Assembly (NCBI GenBank): GCA_036273675.1
Contig: DASUHD010000159.1
Coordinates: forward strand, 7,018 to 71,017
Direction of reading: 5' to 3'
Source: DAHUXT01 sp036273675
GTDB taxonomy: Bacteria; Chloroflexota; Ktedonobacteria; Ktedonobacterales; JADMIN01
Length of the DNA stretch: 64,000 nt
Every line of letters begins with the position of its first letter. The first letter of the stretch is position 1. The position numbers were made by a program, and so were the translations under genes. A model generated the notes under the pieces. It was given only the letters and a program-made list of their open reading frames with translations. It did no database searches and was not told the DNA's origin. This document shows positions 17,626 through 26,315 of the stretch, piece by piece.

Positions 17626-19272
17626 ATGCTGACGGTGCGCCAGGCGCTGGCAATGGAAGTTTTCGCGGGGAGTCGTGTCGTGGCGGGAAAGGATGGCCTC
17701 GACCGCGAGATACGCTGGGCGCACCCTGTCGATATCCCCCATGCCAGCGAGTGGGTGCGCGGCGGCGAGCTGCTGCTCACCACGTTCTATGGCCTGCGCG
17801 ATGACCCAGAGGCGCAGATTCACCTCTGCGCCGAGCTTGCCGACAAGGGGCTGGCAGGCATGGTGGTCGCCATTGGTGGCTACCTGGATGCCGTGCCGGA
17901 CGCCATTCGCAGCGCCGCCGACGCCGCGCGCTTCCCCATCATCGAAATGCCCTGGGATGTCCCATTCGAGGATGTCGTCCGCGCCATCTCCGAGCAGATC
18001 ATCAACGAACAGTACCAACTCTACAAGCAATCGCTCTCGATCCACGGCTCGCTGACGCGCCTGGTGCTGGATGGCGGCTCGCTGCAGGATGTCGCTCAGG
18101 AGCTTTGCAAGCTGTTGCAACGCCCGGTCGAGATCGACGATCTCTCGTTCTCCGTGCTGGCCGCCGCTGGCTCCGAGACCGAGATCGACGACAGCCGCCG
18201 AGCCGCTTTGCGCGAAGGGCGTAGCGCGCCGATGCTGCTGGAACATTTGCGGCGCACAGGCGTGCTCGCGCGGATGCGGACCAGCTTTGAGCCGGAGCGC
18301 ATTGACCCAGACGAGAGCACCAGCGCATACGGGATGACGATGGCGCGTATCCTGGCGCCGATTGTCGTCGCGCGCAAAATCTATGGCTACGTCTGGATCA
18401 TCGCGGGCAGGCGCGAGCTGGAGCCGCTCGATTTCCACGCAATTGAGCATGCCGCCACCGTCGCCGCGCTGATTCTCTTCCGCGACCAGACGGGCCGCCA
18501 GGCGGAAGAACGCGCCGAGAGTCGTATCCTCAGCCGGTTGTTGGCCGAGGATGCCCGGCTCGATAATACCCTGCGTGAGGAGGCGGCTCGTTTCCGCCTG
18601 CGGCTGGAGGCGCCACACGCCATCATCGTGATCGATGCGGGGAGCAACGAGGTGCGCGCTGTCGAGTTGGCCGCGCGCAACGCCGTCCGCCGCGCCGGGT
18701 TGGCCGCGGCAATGGGCGAGCGCGCCGGGCGGGTCGTCGTGATGGTCGAAGGCTCCCGTGCGGAGGCGATTGTCGAGCTTTGCCAGCGCATCATCACCGA
18801 GGCGCAGCCGCTCGAAGACACCATTAGAGTTGGCGCTAGCCCGCTGCATGAGGACGCCGCGACGCTCCAACGCGCCTATGAGCACGCCCTGGAGGCGCTG
18901 GCGCTGCTCCCGGCGCTTGGCGACGACCGCAGGGTTGCCCAGTTCGACGAGCTTGGCATCCTGCACTGGCTGCACGCCGTTCCGCAAGACCTGTTGGTGG
19001 AGAATGCGTTCGCCCGCAGCATCCAGCGGCTGGCGGAGCATGACCGCGCGCGGGGCGCCGAGCTACTTCATACCCTGGAAGTCTTTCTGGAGTGCGATGG
19101 CAACAGCGTGCGCGCGGCGGAGAGATTGATCGTTCATCGCCATACGCTCAAGTATCGTCTGCAGCGCATCGAGGAGTTATGCGAGGTGGATTTGAGTGAC
19201 CCGCTTTGCAAGCTCAACCTGCGGGCGGCGCTGCTCTCGCGTCGCATGCGCAACGCCCATGGCGGCGAATAG
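17626..19272 (+). CDS. PucR family transcriptional regulator
   Basis: The 548-residue protein has the PucR architecture. An N-terminal PucR domain covers about residues 1-120 (beginning L-T-V-R-Q-A-L, with G-G-E-L-L-L-T-T near 45). The middle region, about 150-400, resembles the GGDEF-like segment of CdaR/PucR proteins. The C-terminal helix-turn-helix near residues 490-520 has R-A-A-E-R-L-I-V-H-R-H-T-L-K-Y-R-L. Such regulators control purine, GABA or other amine catabolism. Here it stands 169 bases upstream of an aldehyde dehydrogenase in the same direction, which is the likely target; the inducer is unknown. Confidence 0.87.
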   Translation: MLTVRQALAMEVFAGSRVVAGKDGLDREIRWAHPVDIPHASEWVRGGELLLTTFYGLRDDPEAQIHLCAELADKGLAGMVVAIGGYLDAVPDAIRSAADAARFPIIEMPWDVPFEDVVRAISEQIINEQYQLYKQSLSIHGSLTRLVLDGGSLQDVAQELCKLLQRPVEIDDLSFSVLAAAGSETEIDDSRRAALREGRSAPMLLEHLRRTGVLARMRTSFEPERIDPDESTSAYGMTMARILAPIVVARKIYGYVWIIAGRRELEPLDFHAIEHAATVAALILFRDQTGRQAEERAESRILSRLLAEDARLDNTLREEAARFRLRLEAPHAIIVIDAGSNEVRAVELAARNAVRRAGLAAAMGERAGRVVVMVEGSRAEAIVELCQRIITEAQPLEDTIRVGASPLHEDAATLQRAYEHALEALALLPALGDDRRVAQFDELGILHWLHAVPQDLLVENAFARSIQRLAEHDRARGAELLHTLEVFLECDGNSVRAAERLIVHRHTLKYRLQRIEELCEVDLSDPLCKLNLRAALLSRRMRNAHGGE

Positions 19273-19338
19273 CGAATGAGGCGAAGCGGTTCGCCACAAT
19301 GGCCAAAGAAACTCGGCCAATGTCCAGATGGCTGGCCC

Positions 19339-19367
19339 TTGAGCCTGATTCGGCTGGCCCATATACT
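19339..19367 (+). promoter_or_regulatory. Promoter of the aldehyde dehydrogenase gene
   Basis: TTGAGC (19339-19344) and TATACT (19362-19367) with a 17-base spacer form one of the best sigma-A type promoters in the window. It leaves a leader of about 68 bases before the ATG at 19442. Confidence 0.55.
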
Positions 19368-19441
19368 GCCCACAATCGAGGATGCGCGGCCAACCAGACA
19401 TCGCTGTCAGAGGCGCACATCCCCACACGAGGAGGTACGGA

Positions 19442-20944
19442 ATGGCTCTCAAGACGCTGACAACTGATCGGCTGCTGATTGATGGAGAGAGTGTCGCGAC
19501 CGCCAGAACGCGGACGCTGGTGAATCCCGCCACGGGCGCGCCCGCCGATGTTGTGCCGGAGGGCAGCGTCGAAGACGTGCAGCGCGCGGTGGCTGCGGCG
19601 AAGGCGGCGTTCGACGATGGTCGCTGGTCAGGTATCGGACCGAGCGCTCGCGCCGCCGTCTTGTACAAACTGGCCGACCTGATCGAAGAGCATTTAGACG
19701 AGCTGGCCGCGCTGGAGTCGCGTAACGTCGGCAAGCCGATCAAGCTGGCGCACGATAGCGACCTGCCGTTCGCGGTGGATTGCCTGCGCTTCTTCGCGGG
19801 CGCGGCGCGCAACCTGGATGGGCGCGCGTCGAGTGAGTATGTGCCGGGCTATACCAGCGTGATTCGCCGCGAGCCGATCGGCGTGGTGGGCCAACTGGCG
19901 CCCTGGAACTATCCGCTGATGATGGCGATCTGGAAGATTGGCCCCGCGCTGGCGGCTGGCAATACCGTCGTGCTCAAGCCCGCGCCAGAGACGCCGCTCA
20001 CCTCGCTGGCGCTGGGAGGGTTGGCGATGGAGGCCGGACTGCCCGCAGGCGTGCTGAATGTGGTGACCGGTGGCGACGATGTCGGCGTGGCGCTGGTGGC
20101 GCATCCCGACGTGCGGCTGATCTCGCTGACCGGCGCGAGCGAGACGGGCAAGGCAGTCATGCGCGCGGCGTCCGATACGCTCAAGCGGGTGCATATGGAG
20201 CTTGGCGGCAAGGCGCCTTTCATCGTCTTCGACGACGCCGACCTGGAGGCCGCGGCGCATGGAGCGGTAGTGGGCGGATTCGTCAATACCGGCCAGGACT
20301 GCACCGCCGCCACGCGCATCTACGTGCAGCGCGGCGCATTCGACGCCTTCATGAAGCGGTATCTCGAACTGGTAGGCCAGGTGCGCATCGGCGATCCGTC
20401 GTCGCAGCAGACCGACATGGGGCCGCTGGTCTCGGAGGCGCAGTTGCGGCGCGTTGAGGCGCTGGTGGCGACCGCAAGGGGAACGGGGCGCTTCCTGGCG
20501 GGCGGCGAGCGTGCCAGCGCGCCGGGGATGGGGAACGGCTTCTTCTTCCAGCCGACGGTCATTACCGACGTGGCCGACGATGCGCAGGTGGTCACTGACG
20601 AAATCTTTGGCCCGGTGACGGTGGTGCTGCCGTTTGACGACGAGGCCGAGGTCATTGGTCGGGCGAACGCGGTACGCTACGCGCTGGCTGGCTCGGTTTG
20701 GACGAGCAATGTGCAGCGGGCGATGCGGGTGAGCGGCGCGCTGGAGTTTGGCACCGTCTGGGTCAACGATCACCTGCCGCTCACACCAGAGATGCCCCAC
20801 GGCGGCTTCAAGCAGAGCGGCTTCGGCAAAGATATGTCCATCTACGCGCTGGACGATTACACGCAGATCAAGCACGTGATGCTCGATACATCGGGCGACC
20901 AGCGCAAGGGTTGGCACTATACGATCTTCGGTGACGCCGAATAA
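19442..20944 (+). CDS. NAD-dependent aldehyde dehydrogenase (betaine/aminobutyraldehyde type)
   Basis: This is a 500-residue aldehyde dehydrogenase. Catalytic residues are visible: N156 in P-W-N, K179 in L-K-P, E254 in M-E-L-G-G-K, and nucleophile C287 in G-Q-D-C-T-A. It most resembles the betaine-aldehyde and gamma-aminobutyraldehyde group, and the preceding PucR-type regulator fits amine or GABA breakdown. The start was moved to 19442 because GGAGGT lies just upstream; the longer frame adds 20 poorly conserved residues. Substrate is inferred only. Confidence 0.9.
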   Translation: MALKTLTTDRLLIDGESVATARTRTLVNPATGAPADVVPEGSVEDVQRAVAAAKAAFDDGRWSGIGPSARAAVLYKLADLIEEHLDELAALESRNVGKPIKLAHDSDLPFAVDCLRFFAGAARNLDGRASSEYVPGYTSVIRREPIGVVGQLAPWNYPLMMAIWKIGPALAAGNTVVLKPAPETPLTSLALGGLAMEAGLPAGVLNVVTGGDDVGVALVAHPDVRLISLTGASETGKAVMRAASDTLKRVHMELGGKAPFIVFDDADLEAAAHGAVVGGFVNTGQDCTAATRIYVQRGAFDAFMKRYLELVGQVRIGDPSSQQTDMGPLVSEAQLRRVEALVATARGTGRFLAGGERASAPGMGNGFFFQPTVITDVADDAQVVTDEIFGPVTVVLPFDDEAEVIGRANAVRYALAGSVWTSNVQRAMRVSGALEFGTVWVNDHLPLTPEMPHGGFKQSGFGKDMSIYALDDYTQIKHVMLDTSGDQRKGWHYTIFGDAE

Positions 20945-21003
20945 GTCAGACGACCGGTTTGCTGGCTGGCCGTTCTCCGAAACGTCCGGGGAGCGGCCAG
21001 CGC

Positions 21004-21975
21004 CTACAGCGCGGCGATGAACGTGGCGAGATCGCGACGATAGGGTGCGCCACTGATTCGCTCCCAGAGTGGCGTAAAATGCTTGAGGAGCGAGGTTTGC
21101 CGCGTTTCCTCGGCGGCGTGAAACCCCGTCAGGAGCGCATCGTCTGGGTGATCGTCGCGCATCTGATCGAGCAGTGCGACCGCGAAGACGCTATCTTGCA
21201 GGTCGCCCAGGTGCGTCTGCACCTCTTTGAGTGTCGTCAGAAGCGACTTGGCGCACGGATCCTCATCATGCGAGAAAAGCTCCAGGGCATAGCGCAGTTG
21301 CTTGCAGGCGATGCGTAATGGATGAAGCTGGCTGGCCTCTGCCGCGTCATCAACCTCGGTTTCAAAGCGCAATATGGCCTCGTAGCGACTCCAGAGCGCG
21401 CTGCCCGCGACGTGGCGCACCAGCATCTGTTGGGCGCTTTGGTTGTGCGCGACCAGCCTCTTTACGATGGCATCTGGATGATCCAGCAGACGTTGCGTCC
21501 TGGGGAGCCGTAGCGTCTTGCGCAGTCGCCTGAGCGCCTTTTCGCGCCGCTGTTCGATGTCCTCGCGGAGCGCGCTGTGCGTCTCACTGGATTCACCCAC
21601 TGCCTCGATGCTGTGCTCGTACTCTCCCAGCGTTTCCAGCAGGATATCGAGATCGCGCACCCCGCCCAGGTGGTCTGCCAGCGGCTGAAGCTGCTTGCGC
21701 AGACGCTGAACGCGCTTGCGCCGGAACGCTGGCGTCGTCTCCAGCAGGTGCGCCATGGTGCGCAGCCGCCGTGTGGCTACCCGCATCTGGTGGATATCTT
21801 CGACATCGCTATGATCGCAGACCGGCTCAACGAAATCGCTGATCCGGGAGAGCTGCTTCTCTAGAGCTTCTTGCCCGACCCGCGCGAGCGGCTCTCTGCC
21901 TAACGAAACACTCTCAGATGGCATTACGCCATTCCGATGGCCATTTCGCGTCCGCTTGCCTGTCTGAACTTCCAT
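21004..21975 (-). CDS. CHAD domain protein
   Basis: The 323-residue helical protein contains a CHAD domain from about residue 40 to 300. Conserved features are V-E-D-I-H-Q-M-R-V-A-T-R-R-L-R near residue 60, R-D-L-D-I-L near 102, and H-P-L-R-I-A-C-K-Q-L-R-Y near 220. CHAD domains bind inorganic polyphosphate through these conserved basic residues. No CYTH triphosphatase partner is seen nearby. The pst/pho cluster 4 kb away makes a phosphate-storage link attractive but unproven. The gene diverges from the BTAD regulator. Confidence 0.9.
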   Translation of the reverse strand: MEVQTGKRTRNGHRNGVMPSESVSLGREPLARVGQEALEKQLSRISDFVEPVCDHSDVEDIHQMRVATRRLRTMAHLLETTPAFRRKRVQRLRKQLQPLADHLGGVRDLDILLETLGEYEHSIEAVGESSETHSALREDIEQRREKALRRLRKTLRLPRTQRLLDHPDAIVKRLVAHNQSAQQMLVRHVAGSALWSRYEAILRFETEVDDAAEASQLHPLRIACKQLRYALELFSHDEDPCAKSLLTTLKEVQTHLGDLQDSVFAVALLDQMRDDHPDDALLTGFHAAEETRQTSLLKHFTPLWERISGAPYRRDLATFIAAL

Positions 21976-22053
21976 TGGTGAGCTTCTTTCTCCACCGCTC
22001 TCCGTGCGATAGGGAGGTATCTACCTGGGAAGAAGGTGAGTTCACATTGTGAC

Positions 22054-22097
22054 GCTTCAGGGTACGCCATAGATCGTAGCGCTTCATTGTACGCTAT
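22054..22097. repeat. Imperfect 17-bp direct repeat between the CHAD and BTAD genes
   Basis: GCTTCAGGGTACGCCAT (22054-22070) and GCTTCATTGTACGCTAT (22081-22097) agree at 14 of 17 positions and start 27 bases apart. They lie upstream of the divergent CHAD gene and before the BTAD promoter, so they may be operator half-sites. No binding protein is known. Confidence 0.4.
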
Positions 22098-22144
22098 ATA
22101 CAGCCCTATCTGCTAGAATAGACCGGAGAATTCGTATAGTCTGA

Positions 22145-22173
22145 TTGCGCCACCTCGCAAACTGGCGTATACT
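22145..22173 (+). promoter_or_regulatory. Promoter of the BTAD-AAA-TPR regulator
   Basis: TTGCGC (22145-22150) and TATACT (22168-22173) have an exact 17-base spacer. The leader before ATG 22202 would be about 22 bases and contains GGAGGTGA. A second -10-like TGC-TAGAAT occurs at 22111-22119. Confidence 0.55.
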
Positions 22174-22201
22174 GGTGCGCCAGAACCCGGAGGTGAGATT
22201 C

Positions 22202-25147
22202 ATGGCACAGGTCGCCCTCTACATGTTTGGGCCGCCACGCATCGAGATCGATCACGAACAAGCTACCATAGATACTCGCAAGGCGCTTGCCCTTTTCGTC
22301 TATCTGGCGGTCACGCGACGACCCCACACCCGCGACGCCATCGCCGGGCTGCTCTGGCCAGACTACGATCAGGCGCACGCGCGCGCGACGCTCCGGCGCA
22401 CGCTCTCGCCGCTCCACCGTCTGCTGGGTGAGGGCTATCTCAGTATCGAGCGCGAGATGCTGGCGCTTCGTGCAGACGCCGCGCTCTGGTCGGATGTCGA
22501 TGAATTCGAGTCGCTGCTGGCTCGCTGTCAGGCGCATGGTCACGACGAGAATGTTGTCTGCGCCGAATGCCTCCTGCTGCTCAGCCAGGCGGCCGATCTG
22601 TACACCGATAGTTTTCTAGCGGGATTCGCCCTGCGTGATAGTCCAGCTTTCGACGACTGGCAGTGGGCGCAGGGCGAGCGGCTGCGTCGCAGTCTGGCGT
22701 CCGCGCTGGAACGCCTCGCGCTTGGCTATAGCGCCAACGGAGTGTATGACGAGGCCCTGCTTGCCGCGCGTCGCTGGCTCTCGCTCGACCGCCTGCATGA
22801 ACCAGCGCACCGCCTGCTGATGTCTATCTATGCCTGGGTGGGCCAGCGTTCGGCTGCGCTACAACAGTATCGCAGCTGCATCCAGGTGTTGGACGAAGAA
22901 CTGGGTGTCGCGCCACTCGAAGCCACAACCGACCTCTATGAGGCTCTGCGCGCGAAACAACTGCCGCCGTTGCCTGAACTGGCCAACGGCCATAAACTGA
23001 GCGCAACGGTTGTCGCGCCCGCTGGTACCCCGAAGTCCGCCCCTTCGGCGCTGCCGGAGCGCAGTCACGTGCCGTTCGTTGGGCGCGACGCGGAACTGAA
23101 CCGCCTGCTCGGCGCCTGGCGCCGGAACGCTGAGGCTGGCTCTGTGCTGATCGTGGCTGGTGAGGCAGGCATCGGCAAGACCCGCTTCGCGCAGGAGTTT
23201 CTGAGCCAGGCGCGCGCTGATGGCGCGGGGATGCTGGTGGCGCGCTGTTTCGAGGGTGAGAGCCACCTGGCGTATGGGCCGCTCGCGATGGCGCTACGAG
23301 GCGCGCTGCCACAGGGCGGCGCTGGCTGGCCCGCCCGACTGGAGGCGCCGTGGGCGGCGGAAATCGCGCGGCTGCTGCCAGAACTGCCGGTTGCGCATGG
23401 CGGCGGCGAATACCCTCGCCCGATCGAAGGCCCAGGCGCGCAGACCCGATTCTATGAGGCATTGCGCCGTGCGCTCATCGCTGCCAGCGCCAGCGCCAGC
23501 AGGGGCATCTTCGTGTTGGACGACGCCCAGTGGGCCGATGGCGCGACGCTGACCTTCCTGGCTTATCTGGCGCGCCGCATTACCGGCCAGCCACTGAGCA
23601 TCCTACTCCTCTACCGTACAGGCGAGACTGGCGAGCAGCCTGAACTGGAGCACTTGCTTGGCGTTGCCCGCAAAACGGCTCATGTCATCGTCGAGCTTGG
23701 GCGGCTGCGTCCCCAGGATGTGGACGCGCTGGTGACGGCGCAACTGCCGCATGAGCAGGTATCCAGTGATGTCGCCACACGGCTCTATCAGGAGACCGAA
23801 GGGCTACCGTTCTTCCTGGTCGAATATCTGGCGGCCATCAGCAGTGGGCTGTTCGCTGCGGAGAGCCATCCGTGGTCCCTGCCGGGCGGGGTGCGCGAAC
23901 TGTTACGCTCGCACCTGAGCGCCGCCAGTGAGACGGGATGGCAGGTGATGAGCGCCGCCGCCGTGCTGGGGCGATCCGCACCGTACGAGTTGCTGCGCGA
24001 GGTGAGCGGGAGAAGCGACGACGAGACCGTTGCGGCGCTCGAAGAGCTGACTGGGCGCGGGCTGCTGCGCGAGGCAACCGCCGAGAACGCCAAGGCAACA
24101 ATTCCTGTCTATGATTTCTCGCATGAGAAGCTGCGCGCGCTGGTCTACGACGAGATCAGCCTTGCGCGGCGGCGGCTGTTGCATCGCCGCGCCGCCGAGT
24201 TTCTCAGCACTCGGTTGGCCAGTCGGCGTGATAGCGCGGTGCAGGCCAGCCAGGTTGCTCGCCACTATCTGCTCTCTGGCAATGACGCCGAGGCGGCGCA
24301 CTACTATCGCATTGCCGGGAACGAGGCCCGCGATCTCTACGCCAACGCCGATGCGCTGGAGCACCTGCGGACCGCGCTGGCGCTGGGACATCCTGATGTG
24401 GTTGCGCTCCACTGTGATATCGGCGATTTGGAGACGCTGCTTGGCGAGTACTCCGCCGCGCTGGCCAGCTATGAGAAGGCAGCCGCGCTCTGCGCGTCCG
24501 AGGAATTGCCGCGCGTCGAGCACAGGCTGGGAAACGTCTATGCGCGCCGTGGCGAGTGGCGTTCCGCCGCGTCGCATTATGAAGAGGCGGAAGCGGCCAG
24601 CGCTGAGGCTGAGGCCGAGATGGATTTGGCCTGGCAATCGCTGCTCTCCGCCGACTGGAGTCTGGCGGCGTGGCGCATGGGCGACGTAGAGCGGGCGCTG
24701 GCGCTCGCGGCCCAGGCGCTGACGCTGGCCGAACTATCGGGCGATTTGCGAGCGTTGGCCCAGGCTCACAATATCCTTGGCATCCTGATGTCCGAGGACG
24801 TTGCCGAGGCGCGCGCTCACCTGGAACAGAGTCTGGCGGCGGCGACGCAGCTCAACGCGCCGATACTCTGCGTGGCCGCGCTCAACAATCTGGCGCATCT
24901 CTGGCAGAAGAGCGGCAATCTTGCCGACGCCATTGCGTGCGCTCAGGTGGCGCTGGATCTATGCGTGACGCTGGGCGACCGTCACCACGAAGCCGCCCTG
25001 CACAACCACCTGGCCGACCTGCTGCATGCGGCGGACCGCTCGACCGAGGCGACGGCGCACGTTCGGCAGGCGGTGCTGATCTACGCGGAAATCGGCGTCG
25101 AGGCAGGCACAGTGCAGCCAGAGATCTGGAAGCTCTCCGAGTGGTGA
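22202..25147 (+). CDS. BTAD-AAA-TPR regulator (SARP-like ATPase)
   Basis: The protein has 981 residues. It begins with a SARP-like winged-helix region (residues 1-90), then a bacterial transcriptional activation domain (BTAD, about 95-255). A STAND/AAA ATPase domain follows from about residue 290, with V-P-F-V-G-R, Walker A G-E-A-G-I-G-K-T near 325, and Walker B F-V-L-D-D near 440. The C-terminal third is TPR-like repeats rich in Ala and Leu. No LuxR helix-turn-helix is seen at the end, so DNA binding must come from the N-terminus. The start follows GGAGGTGA. Target genes and signal are unknown; CHAD is the nearest neighbour. Confidence 0.87.
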   Translation: MAQVALYMFGPPRIEIDHEQATIDTRKALALFVYLAVTRRPHTRDAIAGLLWPDYDQAHARATLRRTLSPLHRLLGEGYLSIEREMLALRADAALWSDVDEFESLLARCQAHGHDENVVCAECLLLLSQAADLYTDSFLAGFALRDSPAFDDWQWAQGERLRRSLASALERLALGYSANGVYDEALLAARRWLSLDRLHEPAHRLLMSIYAWVGQRSAALQQYRSCIQVLDEELGVAPLEATTDLYEALRAKQLPPLPELANGHKLSATVVAPAGTPKSAPSALPERSHVPFVGRDAELNRLLGAWRRNAEAGSVLIVAGEAGIGKTRFAQEFLSQARADGAGMLVARCFEGESHLAYGPLAMALRGALPQGGAGWPARLEAPWAAEIARLLPELPVAHGGGEYPRPIEGPGAQTRFYEALRRALIAASASASRGIFVLDDAQWADGATLTFLAYLARRITGQPLSILLLYRTGETGEQPELEHLLGVARKTAHVIVELGRLRPQDVDALVTAQLPHEQVSSDVATRLYQETEGLPFFLVEYLAAISSGLFAAESHPWSLPGGVRELLRSHLSAASETGWQVMSAAAVLGRSAPYELLREVSGRSDDETVAALEELTGRGLLREATAENAKATIPVYDFSHEKLRALVYDEISLARRRLLHRRAAEFLSTRLASRRDSAVQASQVARHYLLSGNDAEAAHYYRIAGNEARDLYANADALEHLRTALALGHPDVVALHCDIGDLETLLGEYSAALASYEKAAALCASEELPRVEHRLGNVYARRGEWRSAASHYEEAEAASAEAEAEMDLAWQSLLSADWSLAAWRMGDVERALALAAQALTLAELSGDLRALAQAHNILGILMSEDVAEARAHLEQSLAAATQLNAPILCVAALNNLAHLWQKSGNLADAIACAQVALDLCVTLGDRHHEAALHNHLADLLHAADRSTEATAHVRQAVLIYAEIGVEAGTVQPEIWKLSEW

Positions 25148-25181
25148 CGGCTTGGGTTTCCTAACAAACCCCGTTCTTAGC

Positions 25182-25199
25182 CGCGGCATGAATGCCGCG
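25182..25199. other. Palindrome after the BTAD gene
   Basis: CGCGGCAT-GA-ATGCCGCG is a perfect inverted repeat 34 bases after the BTAD stop. It could act as a transcription terminator, although no clear T-run follows on either strand. Its core GGCA-TGAATGCCG resembles a hairpin downstream of the tnpB gene at 48667-48686, so it may instead be a leftover transposon end. Confidence 0.4.
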
Positions 25200-25254
25200 A
25201 AGTTGGCCCACTTCCAGCATTGCCCCTGCGACATGACGGTTGTGTTAGCTGCTC

Positions 25255-25740
25255 TTAACCAGCTTTGTAGCCGAACCGCCGGAGCAGGTCCTTGCGTTCG
25301 GCGATATCGGTCTCTGTCTCGATGCCTTTCGCCGCAATGCCGTCGATGACGCCAAGGATGCCACGCCCCTGCTCGGTCTCCGCGACGACCACCTGAACGG
25401 GGTTGGCGCTGGCGCAGTAGATGTGGCAGACCTCCTGTACCGCGCGCACCGCCGGAAGCACATTGATGGGGAAGGCGTTGCGCAGCAGGATGAGGAAGGC
25501 GTGACCAGCGCCCAGGGCGAGCATGGTCGCGCGCGCACGCTCGGTCAACTCGTCGTCGGTACCGCTCCACCGCACGAGCGCTGGCCCAGACGCCTCGTTG
25601 AAGGCCAGCCCAAACTTGATGCCCGGTACCGCGCCTACTAGCGCCTCGTGTAAGTCCTCGACCGTCTTGATAAAGTGGCTCTGGCCGAGGATTAGATTCA
25701 CATCGTCCGGTTTCTGGATGTCCACCACGACCGTTTCCAT
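25255..25740 (-). CDS. Adenosine-specific kinase family protein (DUF355)
   Basis: The 161-residue protein matches the DUF355/adenosine-specific kinase family first characterised in thermophilic archaea. It shows the family start M-E-T-V-V-V-D-I-Q-K-P, the central K-F-G-L-A-F-N-E-A-S-G-P segment and A-G-H-A-F-L-I-L-L-R-N-A-F-P-I-N-V-L. AGGAGG six bases from ATG 25740 fixes the start; the open frame upstream is non-coding overlap. Related proteins bind AMP or adenosine. The in vivo reaction in bacteria is poorly defined. Confidence 0.85.
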   Translation of the reverse strand: METVVVDIQKPDDVNLILGQSHFIKTVEDLHEALVGAVPGIKFGLAFNEASGPALVRWSGTDDELTERARATMLALGAGHAFLILLRNAFPINVLPAVRAVQEVCHIYCASANPVQVVVAETEQGRGILGVIDGIAAKGIETETDIAERKDLLRRFGYKAG

Positions 25741-25802
25741 ATCGGCCTCCTGATGCTGGGATGCTAGAGTTAGCGCTATCGTGCGGACATCATACCACCG
25801 CG

Positions 25803-26081
25803 CTATTTGGCGTCCTTTTGCTGGTGATCGCCCGCATGCTCGACGGCATGAATGATATCGGGGATATGGGTCATGCGCCAGAGAAGCGCGATCGCGCTGC
25901 CGACTGCGCCCGCCAGGATGACGATCACGACGATGAGGGTAAGGTCTGCGGTGGTGGGCAGACGGTGGCTGAGCAAGAAGACAGTCGCTATCGCAAGTAT
26001 GCCAGCAACCAGGGCAGTCAGCAGACATCCCTTCGCCACGCTGAAGAATACGCTCTCGAAGTATCGTCCAATTCGGCCCAT
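25803..26081 (-). CDS. Small membrane protein of unknown function
   Basis: I do not recognise this 92-residue protein. It has two strongly hydrophobic segments, about residues 15-37 and 48-68, and a charged His/Lys-rich tail (H-A-V-E-H-A-G-D-H). The start follows AGGAGGG. A near-consensus promoter precedes it, suggesting steady expression. It lies 62 bases upstream of the adenosine-specific kinase gene and may be cotranscribed with it. Confidence 0.7.
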   Translation of the reverse strand: MGRIGRYFESVFFSVAKGCLLTALVAGILAIATVFLLSHRLPTTADLTLIVVIVILAGAVGSAIALLWRMTHIPDIIHAVEHAGDHQQKDAK

Positions 26082-26171
26082 GATGCCCTCCTGAACAGGT
26101 GGTCGTCGTATGTACGCTGCTGCCGCCGTTCTGTAGCGTTCTGTCACGGCCAGACATGTATCACTGGTTGC

Positions 26172-26200
26172 ATCTTAGGCGAGTGGCCGCCTGTTGTCAA
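26172..26200 (-). promoter_or_regulatory. Promoter of the small membrane protein gene
   Basis: On the minus strand TTGACA (26200-26195) is followed after 17 bases by TAAGAT (26177-26172). This is the only full consensus -35 paired with a good -10 seen in the window. Confidence 0.55.
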
Positions 26201-26315
26201 CGCGCAATCTTTATATCTGTATCACCTGACGCGGCTTTCAGGTTATGATACATGAGCAGTGACGTCATCCATATTCACCGATATTCATAGCTCTCACCAG
26301 AGTAGGAGGATTTAT

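Noticed and set aside
17605..19041. 478-codon minus-strand frame opposite the PucR gene
   Set aside because: No recognisable motif, Gln/Arg/His-rich composition, and it covers a well-conserved PucR gene.
19694..20917. 407-codon minus-strand frame opposite the aldehyde dehydrogenase
   Set aside because: Arg/His-rich shadow of a clearly conserved enzyme.
25741..26157. N-terminal extension of the adenosine-specific kinase frame to 300 residues
   Set aside because: The extra part is antisense-like, overlaps a real small membrane protein gene in another frame, and the true start has AGGAGG.
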